Assembly (NCBI RefSeq): GCF_002086815.1
Contig: NZ_MVID01000009.1
Location: forward strand, 105,730-169,729
Reading direction: 5' to 3'
DNA from: Mycolicibacterium parafortuitum
GTDB lineage: Bacteria; Actinomycetota; Actinomycetes; Mycobacteriales; Mycobacteriaceae
Length of the DNA stretch: 64,000 nt
The notes beneath the pieces are model-generated. The model saw only the letters and a list, made by a program, of their open reading frames with translations, searched no databases and was not told the origin of the DNA. Below, one piece after another: positions 8,315 through 16,138 of the stretch. Positions within the stretch are counted from its first letter, which is position 1. Each line of letters begins with the position of its first letter. The translations under genes were made by a program, and so were the position numbers.

Positions 8315-9112
8315 TCAGCGCTCCATGAGCGGCTTGCGCTGACCACCGTCGATCGGGATGTGCGCGCCGTGCAACGTCGGTGCGAGGTCGGAGGCAAGGA
8401 ACGCCACCAGCGACGCGACCTCTTCGGGCTGCGTGATCTGGCCGACCGGGATGGACAGTTCCGCGCGGCGCCGGGCCTCGGCCTGATCCACCCCCATATC
8501 CCGTGCGAAGGCCTTCTCCAAGGTGTCCCAGCGGTCGGTGTCGACCGGGCCCGGATTGACGGTGTTGACACGGATACCTTTGGGACCGTACTGGTCTGCA
8601 ATGGACGACGCGAAGTTCAGGTCTGCGGCGTTGGCAGCGCCTGCCGTCATTTCCCAGAAACTGGGCTTGAGGCCGTCGTTGCCCACGACCAGGATGATCG
8701 CACCCGATCCGGCTTTCACCATGTGCGGCACCACGGCGCGCACCGACCGGACATAGCCCATGAACTTCAGGCCCAGGCTCTCCATCCACTGCTCGTCGGT
8801 GAGTTCCTCCAGGAGGCCACCAGGAGAGCTTCCCGCGCAGGTCACCAGGATATCGATCGACCCTAGAGCATCGAGTGTCTCTGCCACGCAACGGTTCACG
8901 TCGGAGGTGACGCTCATGTCCCCCGTCAGCGGCACGATCTTGCGGCCGGTCGAGTCGGCAATCTCCTTGGCGGTTGCCTGCACGTCGGCCGCCGTGCGTG
9001 CGGTGATCGCGACGTCGACCCCCTCGTTGGCCAGCTGCAAGGCGACCGCACGACCGATGCCTTTACTCGCACCTGTGACGAGCGCGGTTTTGCCTGTGAG
9101 ATTGAGTTCCAT
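8315..9112 (-). CDS. Short-chain dehydrogenase-like protein lacking the catalytic Tyr/Lys
   Basis: A 265-residue SDR fold starting at MELNLTGKTALVTGASKG (9112). The dinucleotide motif TGASKGIG is intact, as are the CAGSSPGG strand and the PG/DGG C-terminal elements. The catalytic YxxxK is missing: where family members read YxAxKAA, this protein reads AGAANAADLNF, so Tyr and Lys are replaced by Ala and Asn. A Ser is also not evident at the usual place (VVGNDGLKPS). It may use another mechanism or have no redox activity. First gene of a two-gene unit with the hydrolase, with an operator-like palindrome 26 bases before the start. Confidence 0.85.
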   Translation of the reverse strand: MELNLTGKTALVTGASKGIGRAVALQLANEGVDVAITARTAADVQATAKEIADSTGRKIVPLTGDMSVTSDVNRCVAETLDALGSIDILVTCAGSSPGGLLEELTDEQWMESLGLKFMGYVRSVRAVVPHMVKAGSGAIILVVGNDGLKPSFWEMTAGAANAADLNFASSIADQYGPKGIRVNTVNPGPVDTDRWDTLEKAFARDMGVDQAEARRRAELSIPVGQITQPEEVASLVAFLASDLAPTLHGAHIPIDGGQRKPLMER

Positions 9113-9137
9113 CGAGATCCCTTCTGATTGGTGATAT

Positions 9138-9148
9138 TTGATATACCA
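9138..9148. promoter_or_regulatory. Candidate GntR operator before the SDR/hydrolase unit
   Basis: TTGATATACCA fits TNGTNNNACNA with one mismatch. Its TGATATACCA part is the exact reverse complement of TGGTATATCA found before the acyl-CoA synthetase at 13.9 kb. It fills the short gap between the SDR start (9112) and the crotonase stop (9162). Confidence 0.5.
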
Positions 9149-9161
9149 TACAGCGCGATTG

Positions 9162-9854
9162 TCAGTTTCGCGCTGGAACTGCGCCGGAAAAGTTCTGCCG
9201 GTTGAGGTCGCGCTCCGCTCGCAGTCGAACGATGAGCTCCGGCATGGACGAGATCTGCTTGATTCGGGCGACCGCGCTGCGATCAAGAGCTGCAAGGCCT
9301 TTCAGGACGTTGCCCGCTGCCTCATCGGGAGACTCCGAGACTTCGTCGGCCAATCCGTACTCGACTGCTTGCGCCGCGGGGAGCCATCGCTGCGTCAGCA
9401 TCAGCGATAGCGCTCGGCCACGGCCGACCAGGTCGGGCAGTACCCACGCCCCGACGGCCAATCCGTGTGCCGGGCCGGCCCACTTCCAGGCCGCATTCGG
9501 ACCGGCGATGCGCAGGTCGGCGGCCGTCGCCAACTGCGCGCCCCCGCCCACTGCTGGTCCGTCAACCACCGCGACGACGACACCGGGACGGGTGACGATG
9601 TTCTCGTAGAGCCCATAGAGGCGATCGCTGACTTCTCTTCGCTCGGCATCATCGATCCGAAGATCAGCTCCGCTGCAAAACATTCCGTTCGTCTGACTGC
9701 GAAGGACGACCGAGGCTGACGGGTCAGCATCGAGCGCGGTGGTGATCGACTCGATGGTCGCCAACCGTATCGAGTTGCGCCGGTGCGGCGTGTTGAGGCT
9801 GACCACGGTGGCACCATGCGGTCCCGCGGCCACGACGACGCCGGAGTCGTTCAT
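9162..9854 (-). CDS. Enoyl-CoA hydratase/isomerase family protein
   Basis: A 230-residue crotonase, slightly short for the family (about 260). The first oxyanion segment is MFCSGADLRI near 60 and the second is DGPAVGGGAQLATAADLRIA near 100, so the CoA-thioester hole is present. The usual active-site Glu pair is not obvious: the region reads WKWAGPAHGLAVGAWVLP. The start overlaps the acyl-CoA dehydrogenase stop (ATGA), placing it at the end of the synthetase-amidase-dehydrogenase-crotonase operon. It probably hydrates or isomerises the enoyl-CoA made by the neighbouring dehydrogenase. Confidence 0.88.
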   Translation of the reverse strand: MNDSGVVVAAGPHGATVVSLNTPHRRNSIRLATIESITTALDADPSASVVLRSQTNGMFCSGADLRIDDAERREVSDRLYGLYENIVTRPGVVVAVVDGPAVGGGAQLATAADLRIAGPNAAWKWAGPAHGLAVGAWVLPDLVGRGRALSLMLTQRWLPAAQAVEYGLADEVSESPDEAAGNVLKGLAALDRSAVARIKQISSMPELIVRLRAERDLNRQNFSGAVPARN

Positions 9855-11020
9855 GCGAAGGCTGCCAAGCCGGTCAGACCTTTCCCGATGATCAGGGCGT
9901 GGACTTCCTCGGTCCCCTCGTAGGTCAGCACCGACTCCAGGTTCGTCATATGTCGGATGACCGGATACTCGAGACTGATCCCATTGGCTCCCAATATCGT
10001 TCGCGCTGTGCGGCAGATCTCGATGGCTGTGCGCACGTTCGCGAGTTTCCCGATGCTTATCTGGTCAGGCTTCAGCCCACCGGAATCCTTCAGCCTCCCG
10101 AGATGCAGCGCCAGGGTGAGCCCCTGGCTCATGCGCACCGCCATGTCGGCGAACTTGTGCTGGGTGAGCTGGAACCCGGCGATCGGTTTACCGAACTGGG
10201 TGCGGTCGCCCGCGTAGGCCAGCGCGGCCTCGAAGGATGCCCGACCCGCGCCGAGGGCACCAAAAAGGATTCCGAATCTCGCCTCGTTGAGACACGAGAG
10301 TGGCCCCCGAATGCCGACCACCCCCGGCAGCACCGCCTCGGCGGGGAGACGGACGTCGTCGAAGACCAGTTCCCCGGTCGACGATGCCCGCAGCGACATC
10401 TTGTGATGGATCTCGCGTTGTTCGAAGCCCGCCGTGCCGCTCGGCACGACGAACCCTCGGATCCCTTCGTCGGTGCGTGCCCATACCACGGCCACGTCGG
10501 CGATTGAGCCGTTGGTGATCCAGGTTTTCGTTCCGTTGAGGATCCAGTCCGCACCGTCCCTGCGCGCGGCCGTGCGCATCGATGCCGGATCGGAACCGCT
10601 GTCAGGTTCCGTCAGCCCGAAACATCCGATGAGCTCCCCCGCAGCCATGCCCGGAAGCCATTGTTCACGTTGCTCTTCGGACCCATAGGCTCTGATCGGG
10701 AACATCGCTAGCGATCCCTGCACGGAGACAAATGAGCGCAGACCCGAATCACCTGCCTCCAGTTCCAGACAGGCCAGCCCGTACGCCGTCGCCGAGGTGG
10801 CCGCGCAACCATACCCTTCCAGGTGCATCCCGAGCAGACCGATCTCACCGAGTGGTTTGGCAAGTTCTCGTGCCGGGAACCTGGCTTCCTCGAACCATTC
10901 GGCGATCTCGTCCAGGACCGCTGATTTGACGAAACTGCGCACTGATTCGGTGATCGCCTTTTCGTCGTCGCTCAACATTGCTCCGAGATCGATGGGGTCC
11001 GCGGCGGAGAGTGCGGTCAT
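9851..11020 (-). CDS. Acyl-CoA dehydrogenase, glutaryl-CoA dehydrogenase-like
   Basis: A 389-residue flavoenzyme with the family signatures CFGLTEPDSGSDP (about 130) and a helical C-terminal domain ending in YEGTEEVHALIIGKGLTG. That ending, with Glu as the catalytic base, closely follows the pattern of glutaryl-CoA dehydrogenases rather than medium-chain enzymes. Such enzymes oxidise, and often decarboxylate, five-carbon dicarboxyl-CoA. The start overlaps the amidase stop and the stop overlaps the crotonase start by four bases each. A glutaryl-like intermediate would fit the opening of a six-membered nitrogen ring, but this is inference. Confidence 0.92.
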   Translation of the reverse strand: MTALSAADPIDLGAMLSDDEKAITESVRSFVKSAVLDEIAEWFEEARFPARELAKPLGEIGLLGMHLEGYGCAATSATAYGLACLELEAGDSGLRSFVSVQGSLAMFPIRAYGSEEQREQWLPGMAAGELIGCFGLTEPDSGSDPASMRTAARRDGADWILNGTKTWITNGSIADVAVVWARTDEGIRGFVVPSGTAGFEQREIHHKMSLRASSTGELVFDDVRLPAEAVLPGVVGIRGPLSCLNEARFGILFGALGAGRASFEAALAYAGDRTQFGKPIAGFQLTQHKFADMAVRMSQGLTLALHLGRLKDSGGLKPDQISIGKLANVRTAIEICRTARTILGANGISLEYPVIRHMTNLESVLTYEGTEEVHALIIGKGLTGLAAFA

Positions 11021-12381
11021 TGGTCACCTTTCGGTTGTGCAGTGAACTCTTCGATAGTCAGCGCCGTTCGTACGCAGGCGTCTTCGCGATCGGGCGGCGC
11101 CATGATTTGGACGCCCGCAGGTAGCCGGCGCGGCGTGGACGCGGGTACAGACAGCGCCGGGATTCCGGCCACCGCAGCCCAAGCCGTGAAGCGGGTGAGG
11201 GCAGCATCGACATGTTCGTTGCGTCCACCGATGCCGATGGTGGTCGCCGGCCGTTTGGGAGCGACGCAGGGGCAGGTCGGGGTCAGCATCACGTCGAGGC
11301 GGTGTCGGGCGAAAAGCTCGGAAGTCTGCACTTTCACGGCGGCGGCGGCGCGATCCACTACGTCGGTGGCCGTGGCGAATTCGGCACCCAGGGTCAGAAG
11401 CGCGCGAGCCTCGGGCCCGTGTCCCCGCGGATCACGGCGCACCTCGTCTCCGTACAGGGTGTCTGCGGAGATCAGCATGCGCAGCAGCGAGACACTCGCC
11501 GTCACACGCGGTAGGGCTGTGTCGATCTCGATCAGTTCCGCACCGGCCTCGGCGAGGAGCACCAGGGTTGCCTCGTACGCCGCCGCCACGTCGGTGGTCA
11601 GCCGACCGGTTCGTGCGAGGACGCCGATCCGCTGGTCGCGGATGCCGCCGGCAGCAGGCACGACCGCCCGAGCAGCGAGGATTTCAAACAGCATCGCGGC
11701 AGTCTCGACATCGGCGGCGATCGGTCCGACCACATCCTGTTGGGCTGCCAGCGCGGTGATCCCCGCGGTTTCGATCGCACCGTGGGTCGGGCGTAGACCG
11801 ACGACACCGCACAGTGCAGACGGAATCCGGATCGAACCTCCGGTATCGGTTCCCAACGCAGCCCGGACGGCTCCTGCCGCGACGACCGCGGCGGATCCAC
11901 CCGAGGACCCGCCGGTCATCCTCTCGGCGTCGATCGGTCCTGGAAGTGCCGCAGTCGTGACTCCCCAAGCCATTTCGTGCATCGCAGTCTTACCAACACA
12001 CCATCCGCCCGCGCGGGCGAGCACGTCCCAGGCCGGTGCCGACACAACGGGGGTCCGCCACCTCGCTCCTGGCGTGCCGTTGCGAGTCAGGAAACCGGCG
12101 ACATCGATGTTGTCCTTCACCGCGATCGCCAGTCCGGCCGGCACACCGTTCTGTTGGCTGTATTGGGCATCGTCCAGAAGCCAACCGAGTCGACGTGCTT
12201 GCGCGAGCTTCTCCGCTTCGGTATGTGCCAGCCTAGGTGCGGCGCTCCTGGTCTCCATTGCGGGCCTCTGCGGCCAGACTGGCTGCCGTTCACGCTGTAT
12301 CGCCAGCTCCCGGACGACGTTCAGGCCTCCGCGGCCCCACTCTCGGTACCGCTGCCGGACCACCGATTCGGCGTCCGTCAT
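11017..12381 (-). CDS. Amidase signature-family hydrolase
   Basis: A 454-residue amidase starting at MTDAESVVRQRY (12381, overlapping the upstream stop as ATGA). It has the Ser-cisSer-Lys triad elements: the Lys in AIAVKDNIDVAG near 85, the Gly/Ser-rich MTGGSSGGSAAVVAAG near 165 and GTDTGGSIRIPSALCG near 185. The family hydrolyses amides to acid and ammonia, from small amides to aryl acylamides and glutamyl-tRNA. No gatB/gatC partner is nearby, so a catabolic role is likelier. Between an acyl-CoA synthetase and a glutaryl-CoA-type dehydrogenase it would logically remove amide nitrogen from a ring-opened intermediate. Confidence 0.93.
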   Translation of the reverse strand: MTDAESVVRQRYREWGRGGLNVVRELAIQRERQPVWPQRPAMETRSAAPRLAHTEAEKLAQARRLGWLLDDAQYSQQNGVPAGLAIAVKDNIDVAGFLTRNGTPGARWRTPVVSAPAWDVLARAGGWCVGKTAMHEMAWGVTTAALPGPIDAERMTGGSSGGSAAVVAAGAVRAALGTDTGGSIRIPSALCGVVGLRPTHGAIETAGITALAAQQDVVGPIAADVETAAMLFEILAARAVVPAAGGIRDQRIGVLARTGRLTTDVAAAYEATLVLLAEAGAELIEIDTALPRVTASVSLLRMLISADTLYGDEVRRDPRGHGPEARALLTLGAEFATATDVVDRAAAAVKVQTSELFARHRLDVMLTPTCPCVAPKRPATTIGIGGRNEHVDAALTRFTAWAAVAGIPALSVPASTPRRLPAGVQIMAPPDREDACVRTALTIEEFTAQPKGDQ

Positions 12382-13913
12382 ACCAGCGACTTCAGTTGAT
12401 TTCGCTGCACCTTGCCCATCGAGGTTCGGGGCAGGGAGTCGACGAGCGTGATCTTCTTCGGGCACTTGAACGACATGAGCCGTTCCCGGCAGTACGCGGT
12501 GAGTTCCGCGCTGTCGATATCGCTGCGGAGCACCACCCACGCGGCCACCGCTTCTCCCCAGTAGGGGTCGGGCAGTCCGGCCACCGCGGCCTCCTTCACG
12601 GCGGGATGGCCAGCCAGGACCTCTTCGACCTCTCGCGGTGACACGTTCATCCCGCCGCTGACGATGATCTCCTTACGTCTGCCGGTGATGATCAGTGCCC
12701 CGTCGCCGGTGATTTGCCCCAGATCCCCTGTCCTGAACCAGTTGTCGTTGAAGAATGCTTGCTTTGTCGCATCGGGATCATTGAGGTAACCCGAGAACAC
12801 CTGCGGACCCCTCAAGACGATCTCCCCGTCGTCACCCGGGGCGACGTCGCGCCCTTCCGCGTCGGCGAGCCGCATCTCGACTCCGGGCAGCGGGTACCCG
12901 ACAACGCCCGGCCGCCGCGGTCCGTCATAGAGGTTCGAGACATCCAGTCCTGACTCCGTGAGGCCGTACCGTTCCACCGGTGTGAGGCCGAGGCGCTCTT
13001 GTATCCGCTCAAACAACGCCTCGGACAAGGGCGCCGAACCCGAGGTCGCCAGTCGCAACGAGGCCAGCTCGGCGGCAACGTTGCCCGGCAGATCGACGAG
13101 CCGTTGGTAGATGGTGGGCACCGCGAACAGAACCGTCGCGCGTTCGGTGCGGATCGTGTCTACCAGTGTGCGCGGATCAAAGGTCGCTAGCACGCGCGCA
13201 CTGGATCCGGCGATCAACGTGGCGTGGATCGCGCCGAGGCCGTGCTGGTGATACAGCGGTAACGCGTGGACCAACCGGTCGTCGGCGCTCCACCGCCACG
13301 CTCGCATAACGCCCCGTATCGAGGACAACAGCATTGAATGCGTGAGCGGCACACCTTTCGGCGCGCCGGTCGTGCCCGAAGTGAAGGCGATGAGCGCGAC
13401 ATCCCCGGCGTCAGGACCCGAACCCGTCGTCGGACTGCTTGATCGCGCGGCATTCGCCAACGATGCGAGCGCCACCTGCGGGATCCCGCCCGGCGCTGCA
13501 CCGTCGGTGATGGCGAGCTCGGCCCCGGAGCTGTCGACGATGACGCGGAACTCCGGCGCTGTCAGCGCGCTGCTGGCCAACACGATCGGAGCGCCGACGG
13601 TGAGCAACCCCAGGTAGGCGCACAACCATGCTCCCGAGGGGGCCGCCCGCAGAATGACGGGGCGGCCCGCGACGACCCCGTCGGCGACCAATGCGCTCGC
13701 CCAGCGACCGGCGGTTTCCAGAAGTTCGGCCAAGGTGTACTCGTCGTCGCCGACAGCAAGTGTGGACTGCGGGTGCGACTGCGCTCCCGCTGCGAACGCT
13801 TGGGGCAGTGAGCCTTCCGTCAGCTCCTCAAGGAGGTGCGCGGCGGACTCGATGGCAGGGTCATGCGCGCGCCAGCAGGCCAGGGTTGAATCGTCTGCGT
13901 GTAGGCCACCCAT
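12378..13913 (-). CDS. AMP-forming acyl-CoA synthetase (FadD/malonyl-CoA synthetase-like)
   Basis: A 511-residue adenylate-forming ligase with the ATP loop FTSGTTGAPKGVPL near 190, YGLTESG near 310, the hinge region FRTGDLGQ and GRRKEI, and the C-terminal catalytic Lys in LPRTSMGKVQRN. It should activate a carboxylic acid to its CoA thioester. It is the first gene of the minus-strand operon synthetase-amidase-dehydrogenase-crotonase, and a TGGTATATCA palindrome lies seven bases upstream of its ATG, where it would block transcription or translation. The substrate is not evident. Confidence 0.92.
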   Translation of the reverse strand: MGGLHADDSTLACWRAHDPAIESAAHLLEELTEGSLPQAFAAGAQSHPQSTLAVGDDEYTLAELLETAGRWASALVADGVVAGRPVILRAAPSGAWLCAYLGLLTVGAPIVLASSALTAPEFRVIVDSSGAELAITDGAAPGGIPQVALASLANAARSSSPTTGSGPDAGDVALIAFTSGTTGAPKGVPLTHSMLLSSIRGVMRAWRWSADDRLVHALPLYHQHGLGAIHATLIAGSSARVLATFDPRTLVDTIRTERATVLFAVPTIYQRLVDLPGNVAAELASLRLATSGSAPLSEALFERIQERLGLTPVERYGLTESGLDVSNLYDGPRRPGVVGYPLPGVEMRLADAEGRDVAPGDDGEIVLRGPQVFSGYLNDPDATKQAFFNDNWFRTGDLGQITGDGALIITGRRKEIIVSGGMNVSPREVEEVLAGHPAVKEAAVAGLPDPYWGEAVAAWVVLRSDIDSAELTAYCRERLMSFKCPKKITLVDSLPRTSMGKVQRNQLKSLV

Positions 13914-13919
13914 GAGATT

Positions 13920-13930
13920 TGGTATATCAT
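13920..13930. promoter_or_regulatory. Candidate GntR operator before the synthetase operon
   Basis: TGGTATATCAT. The ten-base core TGGTATATCA recurs, inverted, before the SDR at 9.1 kb and is itself nearly self-complementary. Its position next to the ATG suggests repression. Confidence 0.5.
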
Positions 13931-14329
13931 ACTTGGTACTTCATCGTTGGCTGGCGGACGGAATCGCCGGACTACAGGCGTGGGCCACATCGTCGGCGCG
14001 GCGGGACTGTGTGCACAGCTTCGTGACCCCGGCCCTAAGGGGCGGCGACAGCACCAACGATATGACCACAGTCCGAGTTCGCTGCGGGAAGACAAGCGGT
14101 GGCGTCCTTCGAGACGTTCGAGCGCCGCGTAGCCCGAGCAAATCGGTGATCGTGCCGGATGGCTGCTGCGCCGCCTCACCAGCAGTTGACCTAATTGATT
14201 ACTTCCGTCGCGTGGATCTTGCCGGTGGCCACGCTTTTATGCATCCTGGCCGCACGAGCGAAGCATCCAAAGACGTCCTTGTTCAACTGATCCTGCTGGT
14301 CTGTCGGCGGCATCTTCACCCAATTCGAG
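13931..14329 (+). other. Gene-poor stretch between the synthetase operon and a decayed gene
   Basis: About 400 bases without a convincing gene. Open frames on both strands are short and compositionally unlike the neighbours, and the right part is locally less GC-rich (around 14200-14310). A minus-strand frame to 14191 encodes a Cys-containing stretch (RRCPICC) that I could not tie to any family. It probably contains remains of the upstream part of the broken oxidoreductase gene that follows. Confidence 0.4.
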
Positions 14330-14659
14330 GTGATGCAGCAGATGGGGCACCGTCGAACTTCTAGGACCTCCGCCGGCGCCCTCACCTCGGTCCCGGGAGC
14401 ATATCTTCTCCACGCCGTCGGACTGGCCGCTGACGACCACTCACGCGCGGCAACCGACGATCTGCTCGCCCGAATACAAAGCACCGCGGCACCTGTCGAC
14501 ATCGGCATGGCAGCGGCCCCGTTTGCCGAAGGCCGCGTTGAGATCCCCGACGGGTTACCGATGGAAGCCCTGCAGCGCCTGGCGGCGATCCGTGCCGCGG
14601 TCGACCCTCAAGCTCGCATCCTGCCGACGCGGCTCATGGGTGGCGCCACCTGTGCATGA
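14330..14659 (+). pseudogene. C-terminal remnant of an FAD-linked (BBE-type) oxidoreductase
   Basis: About 110 codons open from a GTG at 14330. From residue 23 on, the sequence (AYLLHAVGLAADD, AAPFAEGR, then LQRLAAIRAAVDPQARILPT) has the layout of the berberine-bridge C-terminal domain of FAD-linked oxidases, whose last lines typically read RL..I/V...DP..R. The FAD-binding N-terminal 350 residues are absent and the preceding 400 bases do not encode them in any frame. It ends within the first codons of the TetR gene. I read it as a decayed gene; a short functional protein is less likely. Confidence 0.5.
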
Positions 14660-15351
14660 GATCCTTGGTCATGCCCATCGATTCCGCACCCACAGCGCGA
14701 CGTCGCCCCCGCGCTCTTCGCAGCGACGCTGTGGCCAACCGCGAGAAGATCCTCACGGTGGCGGCCGAATTGATTTCGCAGCGTGGGCCCCACGTGCCCC
14801 TGGCTGAGATCGCGGAGGCCGCCGGCGTCGGCGTCGGCACGCTGTACCGCGGTTGGTCCGACCGTGTCGCGCTTCTGCATACGCTCGAGCACCGAGCCTA
14901 CGATCAGCTGATAGCGATACTTGATCGCATCGAGGACGCGGGACAGACCGGCGCCGATGCGGTAGAGACCTACCTTCACGAATCCTTGAACCTCGGCGAT
15001 CAGCTCGTACTGCCGTTGCGCGGAGCTCCTCCCTTGTTCGACAAGGACGCAATTGCCGCCCGCGCACGCATTTTCGCCGCGGTGGAACGGTTTCTCGACG
15101 ACGGCAAACGCAACGGCAACGTGCGCGTCGACGTCCACGCGTCCGATGTCGTCTATTGCGCGTCCCAGATCACGAATCCGGCGCCCGACACGCCTGCGTT
15201 GCAGAAGCTCGCACGCCGCCACATAGCGCTGTTCGTCCACTCGATCCGCTCGCCGGCAGACCAGCCGCTCGCCGAGTCTGCGGTAAGCCCGCGAGATATC
15301 GAGAAATCGCTCGCCAAACGCGCATCGCGCTTCGGCAAACCCGACCACTGA
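14656..15351 (+). CDS. TetR-family transcriptional regulator
   Basis: A 231-residue regulator (or 226 from the Met at 14671). The N-terminal HTH domain is typical: ANREKILTVAAELISQRGP, then LAEIAEAAGVGVGTLYRGW at about 30-75, with the final helix carrying Arg instead of the usual Tyr-Arg-His. The C-terminal ligand domain is not informative. It is transcribed towards the convergent SDR/old-yellow-enzyme pair, a common arrangement for regulators of electrophile or flavin-reductase genes. A palindrome upstream of the old yellow enzyme is a candidate target, though the two are not adjacent. Confidence 0.9.
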   Translation: MRSLVMPIDSAPTARRRPRALRSDAVANREKILTVAAELISQRGPHVPLAEIAEAAGVGVGTLYRGWSDRVALLHTLEHRAYDQLIAILDRIEDAGQTGADAVETYLHESLNLGDQLVLPLRGAPPLFDKDAIAARARIFAAVERFLDDGKRNGNVRVDVHASDVVYCASQITNPAPDTPALQKLARRHIALFVHSIRSPADQPLAESAVSPRDIEKSLAKRASRFGKPDH

Positions 15352-15367
15352 AGAGCCGCGGCGCTGA

Positions 15368-16120
15368 TCAGAGCATGAACACTCCCCCGTCGACGTTGAG
15401 GGTTTGTCCGGTGATGAAACCTGCGTCGTCCGAGGCGAGAAAGAACACCGGCCCGACGAGATCGCCGGCCAGCTGGTCGCGCTGGAGGGCACGGCGCTCA
15501 CGTTGCGCCGCCAAGATCTCCTCGGGAAAGCTGTCCCGCACCGCTTGGGTGACCGTAAGTCCCGGCGTGATGACGTTGACCGTGATGCCGTAGCCCCCGA
15601 GTTCGCGAGCCAGCGACCGGCTCAAGCCGATGACACCGGCTTTGGCGGCCACATAATGCGACTGACTGGCGGTGCCGTCGAAAGTCGACCCGGATCCGAA
15701 GTTGACGATCCGGCCCCAGCCGAGGTTCTTCATCAGCGGCAGGACCGCCCGCGTCACGAGGAACGTGCCGGTGAGGTTGATGTCGAGGACCTGGCGCCAC
15801 TGATCACTGGACATCTCCTCGAACGGCACAATAGGAAACCAGCCCGCACAATTGATCAGCACATCGACCCGACCGGCATGCTGTCGCGCCTGTTCGGCCA
15901 GATCGGCGGTCCCGTCGGCCGTGGCGATGTCCGCCGCGGCGGTGACGAGCCGAGGATTGAGCCGCCCATGGGTGTCCCAGCGTGCCCGCCATCCGCCAAG
16001 TGTCTCCTCGGACACGTCGCACGCGATGACAGTGTCGCCGTTGTCGAGGAAGCGGTCGACAAGTTCGGAACCGATGCCGCCTACCGCTCCGGTGAGCAGG
16101 ACGACGCGATCAGTACTCAT
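15368..16120 (-). CDS. Short-chain dehydrogenase/reductase
   Basis: A 250-residue classical SDR starting at MSTDRVVLLTGAVGG (16120), chosen because a GAGAGGAAGG ribosome-binding site precedes it. Features are TGAVGGIG for NAD(P), the NCAG strand, Ser in NFGSGSTFDG, the catalytic YVAAK near 155 and the C-terminal NVDGG. It would interconvert a ketone and an alcohol. It follows the old yellow enzyme gene by 18 bases on the same strand, so the two are probably cotranscribed: one reducing a C=C bond, the other a carbonyl. Confidence 0.9.
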   Translation of the reverse strand: MSTDRVVLLTGAVGGIGSELVDRFLDNGDTVIACDVSEETLGGWRARWDTHGRLNPRLVTAAADIATADGTADLAEQARQHAGRVDVLINCAGWFPIVPFEEMSSDQWRQVLDINLTGTFLVTRAVLPLMKNLGWGRIVNFGSGSTFDGTASQSHYVAAKAGVIGLSRSLARELGGYGITVNVITPGLTVTQAVRDSFPEEILAAQRERRALQRDQLAGDLVGPVFFLASDDAGFITGQTLNVDGGVFML

Positions 16121-16138
16121 TGGCCTTCCTCTCGTCAT

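Noticed and set aside
14191..14508. Minus-strand frame with a Cys-rich stretch (RRCPICC)
   Set aside because: No family match that I can recognise, no ribosome-binding site, and it overlaps the oxidoreductase remnant on the other strand.
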